Shown: in pieces, positions 42,620 through 50,899 of the stretch | How the letters are laid out: each line of letters starts with the position of its first letter | Position numbering within the stretch: position 1 is the stretch's first letter | Assembly: GCA_964443225.1 (NCBI GenBank) | Contig: CAYUCC010000002.1 | Location: 73,327-137,326 of the forward strand | DNA from: SSC4 sp964443225 | GTDB lineage: Bacteria; Chloroflexota; Anaerolineae; SSC4; Amarolineaceae | Direction of reading: 5' to 3' | DNA: 64,000 nt | Position numbers and translations under genes: made by a program | The notes under the pieces: generated by a model | The model's input: only the letters and a program-made list of their open reading frames with translations | What the model was told of the DNA's origin: nothing | Database searches by the model: none

Positions 42620-43215
42620 CATTCCTCCGCCGGTAAAGACCCTCGTCGAGACTGGATCGTTCCACTCGATCAATCAAGGACCCAATCGCCTGCATATCCC
42701 AGTCCGCTTTAGCGGACTTCAGCGCTAAGCCTGGCGCTTGAGCTGTGAGCAGTCGCATCATTCCTCCGCCGGTAAAGACCCTCGTCGAGACTGGATCGTT
42801 CCACTCGATCAATCAAGGACCCAATCGCCTGCATATCCCAGTCCGCTTTAGCGGACTTCAGCGCTAAGCCTGGCGCTTGAGCTGTGAGCAGTCGCATCAT
42901 TCCTCCGCCGGTGAAGACCCTCGTCGAGACTGGATCGTTCCACTCGATCAATCAAGGACCCAATCGCCTGCATATCCCAGTCCGCTTTAGCGGACTTCAG
43001 CTCTAAGCCTGGCGCTTGAGCTGTGAGCAGTCGCATCATTCCTCCGCCGGTGAAGACNNNNNNNNNNNNNNNNNNNNNNNNNNNNNNNNNNNNNNNNNNN
43101 NNNNNNNNNNNNNNNNNNNNNNNNNNNNNNNNNNNNNNNNNNNNNNNNNNNNNNNNNCCTGCATATCCCAGTCCGCTTTAGCGGACTTCAGCTCTAAGCC
43201 TGGCGCTTGAGCGCC
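42604..43215. repeat. 139-bp tandem repeat array spanning an assembly gap
   Basis: Units begin at 42604, 42743, 42882 and 43021, each exactly 139 bp. The fourth runs into the N gap and a further unit end resumes at 43158. Each unit holds the ribosome site and first codons of the small membrane protein (GGAGGAATGATGCGACTGCT on the minus strand) plus a double hairpin (AGTCCGCT-TTAGCGGACT and GCCTGGCGCTTGAG). Units differ by only one or two bases, so expansion is recent. True copy number is unknown. Confidence 0.92.
43058..43157. other. Assembly gap (100 N)
   Basis: Exactly 100 undetermined bases inside the 139-bp repeat. The round size suggests a placeholder, so the real array may be shorter or much longer. 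Confidence 0.99.
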
Positions 43216-43227
43216 AGGCGGGCGTCC

Positions 43228-44238
43228 CTATACCTCCGGCCCCGTCGCCCAGGCGATGCGCGGATCGATCTTGCGGGCCAGCCTGAACACCGCCGGCCGG
43301 AACCCCTGGCGCGGCCACATACGGTCGGCTTCCAGGTTGGCAACCCGCCAGTCGGTCTCGCAGACCTGGTAACCGCGCGTGACCATGTCGGCCAGCCCAA
43401 ACTGCGTCAGGGCGCGGTTGATGCCGCGGCCACGGTAGGCGGCACGTGTGCCGGCCACCGTCAACACGGCACAGTGTTCGGGAATCAGCGGATTGTCGTC
43501 GGTCATGGGGAACGGGTCGTACACCTGAAAGCCAACGACCTGGCCGTCAATTTCGGCCAGCCAGGTGATCGTTTCGGCATCATCGACCAGTCCGGCGTAC
43601 CCGTCGCGCAGCTCTTCGATGCGCTCGGGCAGGGAAGGCCCCCAACACGGCGGCGCGGCAAAGTGGCGTGAGAGCAGGGGAGCCAGCTCACGCAGCACCG
43701 GTTTGTCGTCCACGGTGGCCGCACGAATTCGGATGCCCGCGTCGGTCACGGAGTCGAACGCCGCCGCGCGCGGCAGCGGGCACAGGCCATGCGCCTGCTC
43801 CTTGCCAAAACCGAGCGCAAACCAGGCCTCCGATACCGTGGGTTCGGCGGCGGTCAGCATGACGAAATGATCGAAGCAGCCCTGCGCCAGCCACGCCGGT
43901 CCGGCGGCGGCATACAGATCACGATAGAGTTCGGCATCGACTTGGGGTGCCAGGGCATGGCCCGCCAGGGGTATCCAGGCCGAACGTCCGCGCTGCGTGT
44001 CGGCCTCGGTTTCACCAAACAAATAACCCAACATCCGGTCGCCATCGAACGCTGCCACACCGGACGTGTGCGGCTGCTGCCAGACTGCCGTCACGGCTGC
44101 GACCGCGACCGAGGGGTCTTCATACTGGGTGGGCAGGTCGCGGAGGGTGCGGCGTTCGCGTTGGTGCCGCGTGGCCAGAAGGGCGCCGGCGCCGGGCAGG
44201 TGGCCGGCATCGAATGGAACGATGGCGTGTCGTGGCAT
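43228..44238 (-). CDS. GNAT-family N-acetyltransferase
   Basis: A 336-residue protein with two GNAT-like halves. Start is the ATG behind GAGGAG; a GTG six codons upstream overlaps the ribosome site. The C-terminal half (about 170-320) has the acetyl-CoA loop region in AVLTVAGTRAAYRGRGINRALTQFGLADMVTRGY, matching Q/RxxGxG/A. The N-terminal half (GVAAFDGDRMLGYLFGE... LYAAAGPAWLAQGCFDHFVMLTA) looks like a degenerate GNAT fold. The acceptor is unknown. It is divergently oriented to the MFS transporter, with a shared 96-bp promoter region, so joint regulation is possible. Confidence 0.88.
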   Translation of the reverse strand: MPRHAIVPFDAGHLPGAGALLATRHQRERRTLRDLPTQYEDPSVAVAAVTAVWQQPHTSGVAAFDGDRMLGYLFGETEADTQRGRSAWIPLAGHALAPQVDAELYRDLYAAAGPAWLAQGCFDHFVMLTAAEPTVSEAWFALGFGKEQAHGLCPLPRAAAFDSVTDAGIRIRAATVDDKPVLRELAPLLSRHFAAPPCWGPSLPERIEELRDGYAGLVDDAETITWLAEIDGQVVGFQVYDPFPMTDDNPLIPEHCAVLTVAGTRAAYRGRGINRALTQFGLADMVTRGYQVCETDWRVANLEADRMWPRQGFRPAVFRLARKIDPRIAWATGPEV

Positions 44239-44295
44239 AGTGACGTTTCTCCTCACAATCTTCGATTGGATGGGTTACATGACCAGGAATACACC

Positions 44296-44324
44296 TTGGA
44301 ATTCGACTCGACCCGTGGTATACT
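44296..44324 (+). promoter_or_regulatory. Promoter of the MFS gene
   Basis: TTGGAA (44296-44301), 17-bp spacer, TATACT (44319-44324). The predicted start near 44331 is only about four bases before the ATG, which suggests a leaderless mRNA. Confidence 0.6.
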
Positions 44325-44334
44325 CCTGGTCACC

Positions 44335-45573
44335 ATGATCGGCCGCTTCAAACAAACCTATCAGTCGTTCCCCACCAGTTTCCGCGCCCTGGTGATCGCG
44401 ATGTTCGTCGATCGCCTGGGGGGCACGATTCTGTACCCCTATTTTGCGCTGTACATCACGCGCCGGTTCGGTGTGGGCATGACCGAAGCGGGCCTGCTGC
44501 TCGGCCTCTTTTCGGTCTCCGGCCTGGTGGGCGGCATCATTGGCGGCGCCCTGGCCGATAAAATAGGTCGCCGGTCGATCGTTGCCTTTGGCCTGGTGAG
44601 CAGTGCGCTGGGCAGCCTGGTCATGGGACTGCTCGACAATCTGGCCGCCTTCTACGTCCTGGCGATAATCGTCGGCCTGCTCGGCAGCATCGCCGGGCCA
44701 GCCCACCAGGCGATGGTGGCCGACATCCTGCCAGAGTCGCAGCGCGCCGAAGGTTTTGCGATCCTGCGCGTCGTGGCTAACCTGTCCTGGATTCTGGGGC
44801 CTACGATCGGCGGTTTGCTGGCGGCCCAGTCCTACATGCTGCTCTTCGTCACCGATGCCATCACGAGCACCAGCACGGCGTTTATCATCTATCGCCTGAT
44901 TCCCGAAACCAAACCAGAGCCGTCCGCCACCGGTCAGGCGCCTTCCTTTTGGCAGACCCTGGTGGGGTATCGCGTCGTGGTGCGCGACCGGCTGTTCGTC
45001 GGCTTCCTGCTGGCTTCCATGTTGATGCTGGTTGTCTACCAGCAGATGTACAGCACACTGGCGGTCTACCTGCGTGACGTGCACGGTGTGCCCGACCGCG
45101 GGTATGGCCTGCTGCTCAGCCTGGATGCGCTGCTGGTCGTGCTGCTGCAGTTCTGGGTGACCCGGCGCATCCGGGGTTATCCGCCGATGCTGATGATGGC
45201 GGCCGGCACCCTGCTCTACATGATCGGATTCACGATGTACGGGTTCGTGACGGGTTACGCCCTGTTCGTCGTCGCCATCGTGATCATCACCTTTGGTGAA
45301 ATGATCGTCGTGCCATTGGGACAGGTGTTGGCCAGCTTCTTTGCACCGGAAGACATGCGCGGCCGCTACATGGCCGCGTTCGAGTTTTCCTGGGGAATTC
45401 CCGCCATGATCGGCCCCGTGGCGGCCGGTCTGGTCATGGACAATTTCGATCCCAACTGGGTTTGGTACGCCAGCGGGATCATCTGTGCCGCGGCAATTGC
45501 CGGCTTTGTCTGGCTGCATGCCCGCACCGCCGCCCGCTTCCGCGCAGTAGAACCTGAACTCCAGCAGGTTTGA
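44335..45573 (+). CDS. MFS transporter
   Basis: A 412-residue permease with twelve predicted membrane segments. The first MFS loop motif is GGALADKIGRRS, and the N-terminal half has the drug/proton antiporter look (LVIAMFVDRLGGTILYPYFALYITRRFGVG). I start at the ATG four bases after the expected transcription start; no Shine-Dalgarno is visible. The longer frame reading back through the divergent GNAT gene is not real. Substrate unknown; multidrug or metabolite efflux is usual for this look. Confidence 0.92.
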   Translation: MIGRFKQTYQSFPTSFRALVIAMFVDRLGGTILYPYFALYITRRFGVGMTEAGLLLGLFSVSGLVGGIIGGALADKIGRRSIVAFGLVSSALGSLVMGLLDNLAAFYVLAIIVGLLGSIAGPAHQAMVADILPESQRAEGFAILRVVANLSWILGPTIGGLLAAQSYMLLFVTDAITSTSTAFIIYRLIPETKPEPSATGQAPSFWQTLVGYRVVVRDRLFVGFLLASMLMLVVYQQMYSTLAVYLRDVHGVPDRGYGLLLSLDALLVVLLQFWVTRRIRGYPPMLMMAAGTLLYMIGFTMYGFVTGYALFVVAIVIITFGEMIVVPLGQVLASFFAPEDMRGRYMAAFEFSWGIPAMIGPVAAGLVMDNFDPNWVWYASGIICAAAIAGFVWLHARTAARFRAVEPELQQV

Positions 45574-45773
45574 AACGTGATTCGTGATTCGTGATTCGTG
45601 AAACGTGATTCGTGAAACGTGATTCGTGAAACGTAACATTCGAGCGACGCAAGACACGTTGTCACGTTTCACGTCTTCACGCCTCACGTCTTCACGCCTC
45701 ACGCCTTCACGCCTCACGTCTTCACGCCTCACGTATTCACGTATTCACGCCTTCACGCCTCACGCCTCACGCC
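45574..45773. repeat. CGTGAAAC/GTTTCACG inverted array between two convergent stops
   Basis: The left third is made of CGTGATT/CGTGAAA units. The right part is made of their complement type (TCACGTTTCACG, then TTCACGCCTCACG). The two sides can fold into one long imperfect hairpin. The array fills the interval between the MFS and sulfatase stop codons exactly. Confidence 0.85.
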
Positions 45774-47525
45774 TCACGTCTCACACACCTCACCCCACCG
45801 GTCGGCAATGATCGTCAGGTCGGCGGTATCCACAACCAGGCTTTCGTCCAGGTCGAAGCGTGGGTCCCAGCCAGACGATTGTGATGTTTCACCCCAATGC
45901 AGCGCCAGCAGCGCCACGTCGACCACGGAGATGCTGCTGGTCCCGTCGAAGTCGAGCGCCGTACAGGCCAACGGTTCGACGCCGAGTGGGGGTGGGGGCC
46001 CCATCTCGCGGATGCGGCAGTCGTCGGTGGCACAGGTGTGCAGCAGCTGCAGCCATTCCGACAGCTGCACGAGCGTCCCGGGATCGGCGTTGGCGACCTG
46101 GTTTTCCAACTCGTAGGGATCGTTAACCAGGTCGTACAGCTCACGTTCGCCGGTGTCATATTCGATGTACTTCAGGGTTGGGGTTCGCAGCCCGGAATAG
46201 AACAGGGGTACGCTCTCGTATTTAGCTGAATCGAAGGGATCCGGCGGCTCACCGAGTGGATCGGGTTCGCGGAGATGATCGCCGATGTACTGCTCGAACA
46301 GGCAGGCCTGGCGCCATTCGGTCGCCGGCGGCGGATTGGCGCCCAACAGCGGCAGCAGCGAACGCCCGTCCATGTACGAGGGGACAGGTATGCCCGCCAC
46401 GTCAGCGAGGGTGGGTGCCAGGTCGACGATACTCGCCGTGTAGGTCATCGTCTGGCTGACCGAGACCTGGGGGCCGCGCACGTACAGCGGCGCCCGAAGG
46501 TCCTCTTCGTAGCCCATGTACTTGCCGGGTGCCAGGCGGTGCTGTCCCATGTGGTAGCCGTTGTCGCTGGTGAAGATAATGTAGGTGTTGGTCAGCTGGC
46601 CGGTGGCCTGCAAGGTCTCGACGAAGCCGGCGATCGTCTCGTCGACGGCCTGCATCGACTGCAGCCACAATCGATACTGGGCGTCGATGGCGTCGATCTC
46701 TTCGGGCGTCAGGAGTGGCAGCGTCTGGATGCCGAGCGGCTTGTCGCTGACGTCGGGCTCGTTGAAGGATGGTGGACGCGGCGCCAGGGTATCGGTGAAC
46801 AGCGTGGTGTGCCGCAGGGCTGGCGTCGAGGGTGTGTGCGGCGAAAACGACCCAAAATAGACAAAGAAGGGTTCGCCGCTGGCAATCGTGCGGGTGATGA
46901 AGCTGGTGGCACGGGCCGTCAGGACATCCTGCAGGTAATCTTCTGGGGCACTGCCGTAGTTGACCAGCGCACCGTTTTCGTTGAGCCGGTAGTTGTACTG
47001 ATTGTAGCCGGGCGCCGTGGGCGAGGGGGCGTACCACTCGGTCCATCCGGGTGGAATATAGTTCGCCGGACTCGAATAGGCGTAGCGGTTCAGGTATTTG
47101 CCAAACAGCGCCGTGCGATAACCAGCGTCTTGCAGCCGGGTGGCAATGGTATCGTTTTCGAGACCCAGATCCCGAAATGCCTCGAAACCACCGGTGGGTG
47201 GGGGGCCGTTCGTATAAACCTGATGGTTGTGCACGTACTGGCCGCGCAGCAGGGACGCGCGCGACGGGCAGCAGATCGACGCGTTGACCACAAAATCGCT
47301 GAACGTCACGCCCTGGTCGGCCACCAGTGCCTGCAAGGCGGGCATCGTGGTTACGGTGTCGAGCTGCAAATCGAGATCATCGGCCAGGACGAGGATGATG
47401 TTGGGTGTGATGGGCGATTGAGCCGACAGCGGCGCTGCGGGCACCTCGGAAACCGGCAGCCCAGGGCTGCCCGCCAGACCCATGAGCAGAAGAACCACGT
47501 GTAGTAGGACGGGCATCGTGGTCAT
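45774..47525 (-). CDS. Secreted sulfatase (N-acetylglucosamine-6-sulfatase-like) with dockerin-like C-terminus
   Basis: A 583-residue exported sulfatase. Signal peptide (VLLHVVLLLMGLAGSPGLP), then the alkaline-phosphatase-fold domain. Metal-binding LADDLD precedes the formylglycine site C85-C-P-S-R (CxPSR), followed by LLRGQYVHNHQV as in glucosamine-6-sulfatases. FTSDNGYHMGQHRL holds later metal ligands. It would remove sulfate from sulfated glycans outside the cell. No sulfatase-modifying enzyme is encoded here. The last 70 residues are two dockerin-like calcium repeats (DFDGTSSISVVDVALLALHWG and FDLDESLVVDTADLTIIADRWG). Its ATG overlaps the stop of the DUF433 gene (TGATG). Confidence 0.93.
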   Translation of the reverse strand: MTTMPVLLHVVLLLMGLAGSPGLPVSEVPAAPLSAQSPITPNIILVLADDLDLQLDTVTTMPALQALVADQGVTFSDFVVNASICCPSRASLLRGQYVHNHQVYTNGPPPTGGFEAFRDLGLENDTIATRLQDAGYRTALFGKYLNRYAYSSPANYIPPGWTEWYAPSPTAPGYNQYNYRLNENGALVNYGSAPEDYLQDVLTARATSFITRTIASGEPFFVYFGSFSPHTPSTPALRHTTLFTDTLAPRPPSFNEPDVSDKPLGIQTLPLLTPEEIDAIDAQYRLWLQSMQAVDETIAGFVETLQATGQLTNTYIIFTSDNGYHMGQHRLAPGKYMGYEEDLRAPLYVRGPQVSVSQTMTYTASIVDLAPTLADVAGIPVPSYMDGRSLLPLLGANPPPATEWRQACLFEQYIGDHLREPDPLGEPPDPFDSAKYESVPLFYSGLRTPTLKYIEYDTGERELYDLVNDPYELENQVANADPGTLVQLSEWLQLLHTCATDDCRIREMGPPPPLGVEPLACTALDFDGTSSISVVDVALLALHWGETSQSSGWDPRFDLDESLVVDTADLTIIADRWGEVCET

Positions 47526-47746
47526 CAAGTTGCCTCTCGCTTACGCGTCATTCCTGCCCCATACGCCATGGCTGCTCGAACATCGTCAGCCACAAGCTGA
47601 GGATACTCTGCCACAATCTCCCCGATGGTCATGCCGTTGGCCAGAAAATCAAGAATCAATGCAACCCACAATCGTGTGCCACGAATGCAAGGCTTTCCAA
47701 AGCAGATATTGGGATCGATCGAGACACGCACGTGCAGTTGATTCAT
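47525..47746 (-). CDS. DUF433-family protein (antitoxin-like)
   Basis: A 73-residue protein starting 5 bp behind GGAGG. It shows the DUF433 signature: IDPNICFGKPCIRGTRLWVALILDFLANGMTIGEIVAEYPQL, a small winged-helix-like domain. DUF433 genes usually sit next to a PIN-type toxin, but none is found here; the following gene is the sulfatase, coupled by TGATG. It could be an orphan antitoxin or a DNA-binding regulator. Confidence 0.88.
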   Translation of the reverse strand: MNQLHVRVSIDPNICFGKPCIRGTRLWVALILDFLANGMTIGEIVAEYPQLVADDVRAAMAYGAGMTRKREAT

Positions 47747-47869
47747 CAGGCCCTCCAACAATGTCGATTATTGTACCTTGACGTGAGTGAATGTCAAACT
47801 GTTATTTCGGACAGCGTTTGCACACCATCATGTGTGAGTGACACATCAGGTATCGGCGTTCGTTACCCG

Positions 47870-47897
47870 TTGACAATCTGTGAATCTGGATTATAAT
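47870..47897 (+). promoter_or_regulatory. Consensus sigma70 promoter
   Basis: TTGACA (47870-47875), 16-bp spacer, TATAAT (47892-47897): both hexamers are perfect. Just upstream lies ATGTGT-GAGTG-ACACAT (about 47830-47846), a candidate operator. The first plus-strand gene is 480 bp downstream, past a repeat array. Confidence 0.75.
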
Positions 47898-47961
47898 CCT
47901 CGCCACCAAGACACTCACCCCCACCCCAATTGCCCGGTATGTGGCCTCCAACGGTGATGGG

Positions 47962-48365
47962 CGGTTCACCTGGCTTGAGCATCGCAGTCGATTACGCTCG
48001 ATCAATGGTTACAGTCGTGGGCGATGATCGGGTCGTACTCGTACTCGTACTCGTACTCGTGGGTCACCTGGCATGAACATCGCCATCGATTACGCCCGAT
48101 CAATGGTTACAGTTGTGGGCGATGACCGGGTCGTACTCGGATCCGCGGCGACGATCGAGTACGAGTACGAGGAGGGCAGTGCTCGTACTCGTACTCGTAC
48201 TCGTACTCGTGGGTCACCTGGCTTGAGCATCGCCATCGATTACGCTCGATCAATGGTTACCGTCGTGGGCGATGACCGGGTCGTACTCGGATCCGCGGCG
48301 AGGATCGAGTACGAGTACGAGTACGAGTAGGAGTACGAGTAGGAGTAGGAGTACGAGGAGGAGGA
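47962..48365. repeat. Tandem repeat leader with GTACTC hexamer tracts
   Basis: Three copies of a unit (GGTCACCTGGC, ATCGCCATCGATTACGC, TCAATGGTTACAGTCGTGGG, GATGACCGGGTCGTACTC) start near 47962, 48061 and 48211. They are joined by GTACTC tracts and their complement GAGTAC. The last tract decays into GAGTAGGAGTAC and then GAGGAGGAGG, which provides the Shine-Dalgarno of the next gene. The rest of this 630-bp gap is the promoter above. Confidence 0.9.
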
Positions 48366-48377
48366 GGAGGACGGTCC

Positions 48378-49547
48378 GTGAATCTACTGCCTGTCACGGT
48401 CGAAAGCGTGCGCAACATCGCGGCCCAGCGCGATCCGGTCGTGCGCAACCTGCAGATCACCCAGGCTTACCACGACCTGGCCACCGCCATGGCGCACCTG
48501 ACCGGCGCTGGGACCAACTGGTGCGCCATGGCAACCTGGGCATCCAAACAGGCGGGGCAGAGCATCCGCCGCGAGGACCTGGTGCGCGCCTTCGAGCGGC
48601 TGCTGCGCGGCACGCCAGCGGTGGAAGTCCAGGCCGAGGCTGTGCTTGCGGCCAGTGGTACCCCGGCCGCCCAACAGCCGCGCAGCCTGGGCGGCGCCGT
48701 GGAAGCGCTGTGGGCGGCGCTGAATCCGGCCGCCGCCTTCGCGCGGACCAGTGAAGCGGTGGCACGCGGCAACCTGAAGGTCTTTGAAGAGATCGGCTAC
48801 GAGTTTGCGCGCTTTTTGGATTTGTTCGTCGACGGGCGACCCAATGCCGCACAGCTCGCCAGATTCTACGACGGGTTCCGGCCCGGCGACCCGCCGCAGG
48901 GCCAGCGCTACCTGCGCCAGGCGTTCGCACATTACGTGGAGGCCCTGGATGCGACCGATGCGCACAAAAAAGCCCAGCTGATGCTCCTGGCCAACCTGGA
49001 GATTGGCTTTCACGAACAGACCCGCCTGCAGCCCGAGATCGTGGAAGCCATGAACGCCCCGGTGGTCGATCCGCGTGTCCTGCGCCGCCGGCTGGTGGAC
49101 GAGCTGTTTCCCAACCCGGCTTCGCGGCTGCGCTACTGGCTGGCGCGTCTCGCCGGGCGTATGCGTCCGCTGCTGGACGCACGCGACCAGCTGGCCGACG
49201 AAACACAGCGCATCGGGCGGCTGGTCGTCACCGAAACGCTGATGACGCTGGCCATGCCCGATGGCCGGGTGCTGGCTTTGGGGGATGACCTGGGCCGTGC
49301 GTTCCCGGTGGCGCTGCAGACGATCGACCAGGCCGAGCTGCTTGCACTCCTGCGGCAGGTCGACCCCACGCCGGACAGCACCAGCGGCAGCGGTGCTGTC
49401 GACTGGGGTGACCTGCCCGACCGCATGCACTTCATCACCGATTTGTTTCGCGCGTACCACCTGGTGCCGGCGATGACCGATGCACCGTTCAGTGACGCAC
49501 AGGTGGCTGACATCCATCGCGGCGTCCGCCCCGCCGGCCAGCTGTAG
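48378..49547 (+). CDS. Protein of unknown function behind a repeat leader
   Basis: A 389-residue, mainly helical protein that I do not recognise. It starts at a GTG behind GAGGAGG. It has no signal peptide or membrane segment. Notable stretches are TGAGTNWCAMATWASKQAGQ near residue 45, FARFLDLFVDGRP and FDVGLPDRMHFI-like segments near the end (DWGDLPDRMHFITDLFRAYH). An Ala/Pro-rich segment around 95-125 may be a linker. Base composition fits the window. The consensus promoter upstream implies strong expression, possibly tuned by the repeats. Confidence 0.75.
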   Translation: MNLLPVTVESVRNIAAQRDPVVRNLQITQAYHDLATAMAHLTGAGTNWCAMATWASKQAGQSIRREDLVRAFERLLRGTPAVEVQAEAVLAASGTPAAQQPRSLGGAVEALWAALNPAAAFARTSEAVARGNLKVFEEIGYEFARFLDLFVDGRPNAAQLARFYDGFRPGDPPQGQRYLRQAFAHYVEALDATDAHKKAQLMLLANLEIGFHEQTRLQPEIVEAMNAPVVDPRVLRRRLVDELFPNPASRLRYWLARLAGRMRPLLDARDQLADETQRIGRLVVTETLMTLAMPDGRVLALGDDLGRAFPVALQTIDQAELLALLRQVDPTPDSTSGSGAVDWGDLPDRMHFITDLFRAYHLVPAMTDAPFSDAQVADIHRGVRPAGQL

Positions 49548-49598
49548 GTTCGGCGGATGGAACCACCAAGGCACAAAGGCACCAAGGTTTTTCTGTAT

Positions 49599-49627
49599 CT
49601 GACGCCAGGCGTTGGATGTGGTATACT
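49599..49627 (+). promoter_or_regulatory. Candidate promoter of the small-protein/nucleotidyltransferase pair
   Basis: CTGACG (49599-49604), 17-bp spacer, TATACT (49622-49627). It is preceded by an ACCAAGGCACAAAGGC low-complexity stretch. Confidence 0.5.
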
Positions 49628-49649
49628 GCCCCCAAAGCCAGTATGGGTG

Positions 49650-49684
49650 ATGGGATTTTGGATTTTGGATTTTGGATTTTGGAG
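49650..49684. repeat. GGATTTT tandem run abutting a start codon
   Basis: Four GGATTTT units, ending GGAG, sit directly before the ATG of the small protein. They are the complement of the AATCCAAA arrays elsewhere in the window. Confidence 0.75.
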
Positions 49685-49685
49685 A

Positions 49686-49952
49686 ATGGGGACTTTGGAC
49701 GCGACATTGGTTCGAGAAACGCTGGCTGGTTATGCTGCGGCCAACGAAGTCATCGAGGCGGAGCGCCAGGCGACACTGGCGCGCATGACCAACACAGAGG
49801 CGCTAAACACCTGGCGCGACCTCGTCAGTAGTTTCAATGCTCGATCGGATCGGCACCAGAATCTCGACCGACTGGACCTCTGGCAGGTCGAGGGTCTGTT
49901 GGCGGTTCGCCGCGCACTCAACCGTATGGCGGAAATGCAGTCAGCACTATGA
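49686..49952 (+). CDS. Small helical protein paired with a nucleotidyltransferase
   Basis: An 88-residue, highly charged, helical protein (TLARMTNTEALNTWRDLVSSFNARSDRH... LWQVEGLLAVRRALNRMAEM). I do not recognise the family. The start is uncertain: ATG here has GGAG almost touching, while a TTG nine bases on has better spacing. It ends in an ATGA overlap with the nucleotidyltransferase gene, so the pair is translationally coupled, in the manner of antitoxin-toxin or two-subunit systems. Confidence 0.65.
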   Translation: MGTLDATLVRETLAGYAAANEVIEAERQATLARMTNTEALNTWRDLVSSFNARSDRHQNLDRLDLWQVEGLLAVRRALNRMAEMQSAL

Positions 49953-50518
49953 ACGTGCAAGAAACAGCGGCCTGGGAGATCCACGAGTTTATGGTGAGTT
50001 TGGAGACCCCTTACGCCATCATCGGTGGTCTGGCGGTACAGTGGTGGGGCGAGCCGCGCCTGACAAAAGACGTCGATCTGACTGTGGTGGCACCGTTGGA
50101 CGAGCCAGAACGATTCATCCAACGAGTTACCGAGGCTTTTGCGCCCCGCATCGACAACGCCGTGGCCTTTGCGCGCCGCAACAGGGTCATTTTGGTGTGC
50201 GGCAGCAATGGCTGCCCGGTCGACATCAGCCTGGGTCTACCTGGTTATGAGGACGAAGTCATGCAGCGGGCGGTTGCGGTCGAGCTCGAGCCGGGTAAAG
50301 CCGTTAGAATCTGTTCCGCTGAGGATTTGATTATCCACAAAGCTATCGCCGGCCGGCCGCAGGACGTCCGCGACGTGGAAGGGATCGTCTACCGCCAGCG
50401 CGACGGTCTCGACGCTGCCTATATTCGATACTGGCTGCAGGCCTTCGCCGACCTGTTGGACAACCCCGAAATCGTACAGCGCTTTGAAAGTCCCTGGCAG
50501 CGTATCCACATGATCTAA
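49949..50518 (+). CDS. Nucleotidyltransferase-fold protein (AbiEii/DUF6036-like)
   Basis: A 189-residue protein with the polymerase-beta-like signature GG(x)n(D/E)xD: YAIIGGLAVQWWGEPRLTKDVDL, with GG at about 27-28 and DVD at about 40-42. Later, VDISLGL may supply the third acidic residue, and SAEDLIIHKAIAGRPQDVRD matches the AbiEii/DUF6036 core. Family members include toxins that modify tRNA or proteins by NMP transfer, and others of unknown role. It is coupled to the small gene upstream. Which partner, if either, is a toxin cannot be told from sequence. Confidence 0.8.
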   Translation: MNVQETAAWEIHEFMVSLETPYAIIGGLAVQWWGEPRLTKDVDLTVVAPLDEPERFIQRVTEAFAPRIDNAVAFARRNRVILVCGSNGCPVDISLGLPGYEDEVMQRAVAVELEPGKAVRICSAEDLIIHKAIAGRPQDVRDVEGIVYRQRDGLDAAYIRYWLQAFADLLDNPEIVQRFESPWQRIHMI

Positions 50519-50605
50519 CCTGGATTCTGTGCGAAATCCACATGTGGATATATTAGGAACGCCCGGCCTGTACTTGAAACCAGTTGACTTGACTGAACAA
50601 ATTCC

Positions 50606-50899
50606 TCAACCACTCCGTGGTCTTGCCAAGCCAAGCTGTTGATACAGCTGCGCAGTCTTGATGCCGACGTATTCGATCTCGACCAGTTGTTCATTCTCCA
50701 GCACAAGCCAGACAAGACGATAGTCTCGGCCAAGCCACATGCGGTAATAACCAGGATGATGGGTCAACTCCTTGCCGTGGAGTGGACGCGGGTCGCTACT
50801 CAGAGCAGCAATCTCTTGCTTGGCTATGGCTTTGATGTGGCCGGGTAGACTACCAAGTTGGCGTCGAACCTCTTTCGAGAATGCAATGCGATAAGCCAT
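50606..50899 (-). CDS. RelE/ParE-superfamily toxin-like protein
   Basis: A 97-residue protein of the RelE/ParE fold: FSKEVRRQLGSLPGHIKAIAKQEIAAL helices, then KELTHHPGYYRMWLGRDYRLVWLV, the Y-R-x-R-Y-like strand region of mRNA-cutting RelE toxins. It would be an mRNA interferase or gyrase poison, held by the antitoxin. Its ATG overlaps the stop of the upstream antitoxin gene (TAATG). The spacer beyond its stop carries a 14-bp palindrome (ATCCACATGTGGAT, 50536-50549). Confidence 0.87.
   Translation of the reverse strand: MAYRIAFSKEVRRQLGSLPGHIKAIAKQEIAALSSDPRPLHGKELTHHPGYYRMWLGRDYRLVWLVLENEQLVEIEYVGIKTAQLYQQLGLARPRSG

Noticed and set aside
42604..43215. Possible CRISPR array
   Set aside because: The 139-bp units are contiguous with no unique spacers, and no cas genes are present.
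44275..45732. 485-codon antisense frame opposite the MFS gene
   Set aside because: His/Gln/Asp-rich antisense product whose start lies in the CGTGAAAC array; the sense frame is a clear transporter.
48073..48330. 85-codon frame inside the repeat leader
   Set aside because: It only reflects the 150-bp period being a multiple of three. It has no ribosome site and reads through GTACTC tracts as Arg-Thr or Tyr-Glu runs.
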